A stretch of DNA of 8,107 bases, taken from the NCBI GenBank assembly GCA_020432595.1, contig JAGQGA010000226.1, positions 1-8,107 of the forward strand, read 5' to 3'. Positions 7,196 to 8,107 of this stretch are shown here, piece by piece. The position numbers and the translations under genes were made by a program. The DNA comes from Anaerolineales bacterium. GTDB lineage: Bacteria > Chloroflexota > Anaerolineae > Promineifilales > Promineifilaceae. Numbering within the stretch: position 1 is the first letter of the stretch; the number at the start of each line of letters is the position of its first letter. The notes below the pieces were generated by a model, which did no database searches, was not told where the DNA came from, and worked only from the letters and a program-made list of their open reading frames with translations.

Positions 7196-7471
7196 ATGAA
7201 AGAGAACACAGCAACCCTCCAAGTTTATAGTCCACAGCAGGCCAACATTGTTGCCAGTGTCGTCTTAAATGGCTACAACATTCGCGGGGACGGTCCTTTG
7301 GGTAAACAAGGCTCCATGCGTAGTTTTACCATTGTTTCTGGTGATTTGTGGGAGCAGTGGGACGTTCAGATGCCGCTGCAACTTCAAGATGACACGGGGA
7401 AGTCATCCAATATTCGCATTGCTGCGCTGCCTGTGGAAGATGATGGTTATGGGTTGATTGAGTTTTTGTAA
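7196..7471 (+). CDS. Small protein of unknown function next to the origin
   Basis: The product is a 91-residue soluble protein that I do not recognise. It has no signal peptide, membrane segment or Cys cluster; its sequence alternates polar and hydrophobic residues, suggesting a small beta-rich fold, with an acidic end (VEDDGYGLIEFL). The ATG at 7196 is preceded by GAGG at 7185-7188 with 7 bases of spacing, and the gene is closed by a strong hairpin terminator at 7500-7528. These signals support a real, single-gene unit. Its TAA stop (7469-7471) overlaps the first base of an AACGGCCGTT palindrome. It lies between a repair-type helicase and the replication origin; a role in replication would be guesswork. 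Confidence 0.72.
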   Translation: MKENTATLQVYSPQQANIVASVVLNGYNIRGDGPLGKQGSMRSFTIVSGDLWEQWDVQMPLQLQDDTGKSSNIRIAALPVEDDGYGLIEFL

Positions 7472-7499
7472 ACGGCCGTTTTCTTATCTGACTTCTATG

Positions 7500-7528
7500 A
7501 AAGACCGCTACACTAGCGGTCTTTTTTT
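7500..7528 (+). terminator. Intrinsic terminator of the 91-residue gene
   Basis: AAAGACCGCTA (7500-7510) pairs perfectly with TAGCGGTCTTT (7514-7524) around a CAC loop, and a run of seven T covers 7522-7528. The 11-bp stem plus T-tract is a classic Rho-independent terminator, 28 bases after the stop codon. On the opposite strand the stem is followed by only TTT, so it acts mainly in the + direction. It shields the origin from + strand transcription. Confidence 0.9.
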
Positions 7529-7572
7529 ATCCAACGAGTTATGCCCGTATGTTGATATAGGGTCTTAATAAG

Positions 7573-7588
7573 TAGTAGTAGATAGTAG
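7573..7588 (+). promoter_or_regulatory. DnaA-trio-like element (basal unwinding system)
   Basis: TAG is repeated three times (7573-7581), then after one A twice more (7583-7588). A GGGC block (7589-7592) separates it from the tandem words TGTGGAAT-TGTGGAAAA (7593-7609), the second a good DnaA box. The order AT-rich stretch, TAG repeats, G/C block, paired DnaA boxes is the arrangement described for the bacterial basal origin unwinding system, where DnaA loads from boxes onto the trio strand. Function here is inferred from this arrangement. Confidence 0.7.
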
Positions 7589-7600
7589 GGGCTGTGGAAT

Positions 7601-7609
7601 TGTGGAAAA
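7601..7609 (-). promoter_or_regulatory. DnaA box TTTTCCACA
   Basis: TGTGGAAAA on the + strand is TTTTCCACA on the - strand, one difference from TTATCCACA and within TTWTNCACA. It directly follows a weaker copy, TGTGGAATT at 7593-7601, and lies next to the TAG repeats. Confidence 0.75.
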
Positions 7610-7693
7610 CTGTTTTGCTACCCATATACGCTACTGCTTTCCCCCTTTGCCAAAAACACCCCCCAGGTATACGGTTGTTGCTTATTCGGCTCT

Positions 7694-7702
7694 TGTGGAT
7701 AA
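7694..7702 (-). promoter_or_regulatory. DnaA box, perfect consensus
   Basis: TGTGGATAA on the + strand is the exact DnaA box TTATCCACA on the - strand. Confidence 0.85.
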
Positions 7703-7843
7703 CAATGGGGAGAAACTTTTAGTTTGGTTTGGGTCAGATGTAAGACGCTTTACATGCTGCTTGCATATCTGGTAGATGGTTCCTCTGCCGCCCCCCATAT
7801 GTGGGATTGTTGAGGTTGAACGTGGAATTTTTCTATGTCAACC

Positions 7844-7852
7844 TTTTCCACA
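7844..7852 (+). promoter_or_regulatory. DnaA box TTTTCCACA
   Basis: One difference from the consensus. It is the first of three same-direction boxes spaced 20 and 21 bases start to start, about two helical turns, which would place bound DnaA on one face of the DNA. Confidence 0.8.
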
Positions 7853-7863
7853 AATAGCAGGGT

Positions 7864-7872
7864 TTTTCCACA
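7864..7872 (+). promoter_or_regulatory. DnaA box TTTTCCACA
   Basis: Second of three phased boxes, identical to the first one. Confidence 0.8.
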
Positions 7873-7884
7873 ACTTTAGGAGAG

Positions 7885-7893
7885 TTATCCACA
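7885..7893 (+). promoter_or_regulatory. DnaA box, perfect consensus
   Basis: TTATCCACA exactly, third of the phased boxes and nearest to dnaA. Confidence 0.88.
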
Positions 7894-7911
7894 GATTTGA
7901 GAGGGGGGATC

Positions 7912-7947
7912 AAAAAAACGGCCGTTTCTGGCAGAAAACGGCCGTTT
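7912..7947 (-). terminator. Intrinsic terminator of dnaA built from two AACGGCCGTT palindromes
   Basis: Read on the - strand, AAACGGCCGTTT (7947-7936) pairs with the second AAACGGCCGTTT (7927-7916). CT/AG extends the stem past a single bulged T to a GCC loop, giving about 14 bp. The T-tract continues to 7912, seven T in all from 7918 to 7912. It begins about 48 bases after the dnaA stop codon. Each arm is also a palindrome by itself, so alternative small hairpins are possible. Confidence 0.8.
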
Positions 7948-7995
7948 GCTTTCGATAGTACACCCCCAAATGTAGGGTTGCTGCTGGTAAACTTG

Positions 7996-8107
7996 CTAGG
8001 AATCGTACAGATTTGCCTTTATTTCCAACAGTTCACGTCTGGTAATAGCATCCGTTTCCATCAGCGAAGCAATCTTGTCTACACCATAGAGAATGGTTGT
8101 ATGGTCG
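7996..8107 (-). CDS. dnaA: Chromosomal replication initiator DnaA, C-terminal end (5' part outside window)
   Basis: The last 36 codons and a TAG stop (7996-7998) are present; the gene enters from the right edge. The first full codons encode DHTTILYGVDKIASLM, matching the DHTT signature of DnaA domain IV, the helix-turn-helix domain that reads the DnaA box. The tail (TRRELLEIKANLYDS) fits the final helix. DnaA binds boxes at oriC, forms an ATP-dependent filament and opens the duplex; boxes that it would bind lie directly downstream. Domains I-III cannot be seen. Transcription runs toward the origin and is stopped by the hairpin at 7912-7947. Confidence 0.92.
   Translation of the reverse strand, partial: DHTTILYGVDKIASLMETDAITRRELLEIKANLYDS

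Larger units (their letters stand above)
7529..7911. other. oriC: Probable chromosomal replication origin (oriC), non-coding
   Basis: The 524-base gap between the small gene and dnaA has no convincing gene. It holds five good DnaA boxes (TTWTCCACA): two on the - strand at 7601-7609 and 7694-7702, and three on the + strand at 7844-7852, 7864-7872 and 7885-7893. It also has a TAG-repeat DnaA-trio-like element (7573-7588) beside an AT-rich stretch (about 7549-7572). Position beside dnaA, box clustering and the trio together make an origin the best reading. It is insulated by terminators at 7500-7528 and 7912-7947 that face into it from both sides. The origin lies downstream of dnaA, not in front of it. 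The stretch 7710-7840 holds only weak box-like words (GTGGGATT at 7801, CGTGGAATT at 7821) and short inverted repeats. Confidence 0.85.
1038..7946. repeat. Dispersed highly iterated palindrome AACGGCCGTT (13 copies)
   Basis: Exact 10-mers start at 1038, 1905, 2643, 3390, 4140, 5425, 6104, 6357, 6694, 6878, 7471, 7917 and 7937. The 8-mer core ACGGCCGT occurs alone at 2371, 5002 and 6950. Near matches include AACGGCCGAT at 2142, 2883 and 3627 and AACGGCCGAA at 5815. Four copies are explained by the LTD gene duplication; the others are independent. The coordinates given span the first to last copy and are not one continuous element. Confidence 0.92.

Noticed and set aside
7776..7958. A 60-residue open frame across the DnaA boxes
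   Set aside because: It has no ribosome binding site, and its codons run through two of the DnaA boxes and the dnaA terminator; the region is better read as non-coding origin.

Overview
The window is about 8.1 kb of moderately GC-rich bacterial DNA, and its right end is a chromosomal replication origin. The gene content fits a Chloroflexota bacterium, perhaps of the Anaerolineae or Ardenticatenia type. The support is a secreted lamin-tail-domain protein ending in a YLPLI-type tail, a beta-rich C-terminal domain of the kind found on large Chloroflexota membrane glycosyltransferases, and a PgeF next to them. This placement is inference from protein style; no marker gene proves it.

Layout, left to right. 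(1) Positions 2-733, +: the C-terminal part of a gene that enters from the left edge, carrying an in-frame array of 7/8-bp units. (2) 829-1605, +: pgeF, a multicopper-oxidase-like (DUF152/YfiH) peptidoglycan editing factor. (3) 1696-4512, +: a secreted 938-residue protein built of four tandem lamin-tail domains alternating with three beta-sandwich spacers. (4) 4523-4550: a perfect 12-bp-stem palindrome between convergent genes, which also supplies the stop codon of the next gene. (5) 4547-7087, -: a YprA/MrfA-type DEAD/DEAH helicase with a complete HNH nuclease motif embedded before its C-terminal Cys4 cluster. (6) 7088-7195: an AT-rich divergent promoter region. (7) 7196-7471, +: a 91-residue protein of unknown function, closed by a strong intrinsic terminator. 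(8) 7472-7995: a non-coding region with five good DnaA boxes and a DnaA-trio-like TAG repeat, interpreted as oriC. (9) 7996-8107, -: the last 36 codons of dnaA, which runs in from the right edge.

The most striking signal is not a gene. The palindrome AACGGCCGTT occurs 13 times, and its core ACGGCCGT 16 times, in 8.1 kb; roughly 0.01 copies of the 10-mer would be expected by chance. It occurs in every complete larger gene, in all three codon phases, and outside genes. Two copies form the stem of the dnaA terminator. It behaves like a highly iterated palindrome comparable to cyanobacterial HIP1.

The genes do not form one operon. pgeF and the LTD protein are separate + strand units. The helicase is convergent with the LTD gene and divergent from the small protein. 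dnaA converges on the origin from the right.
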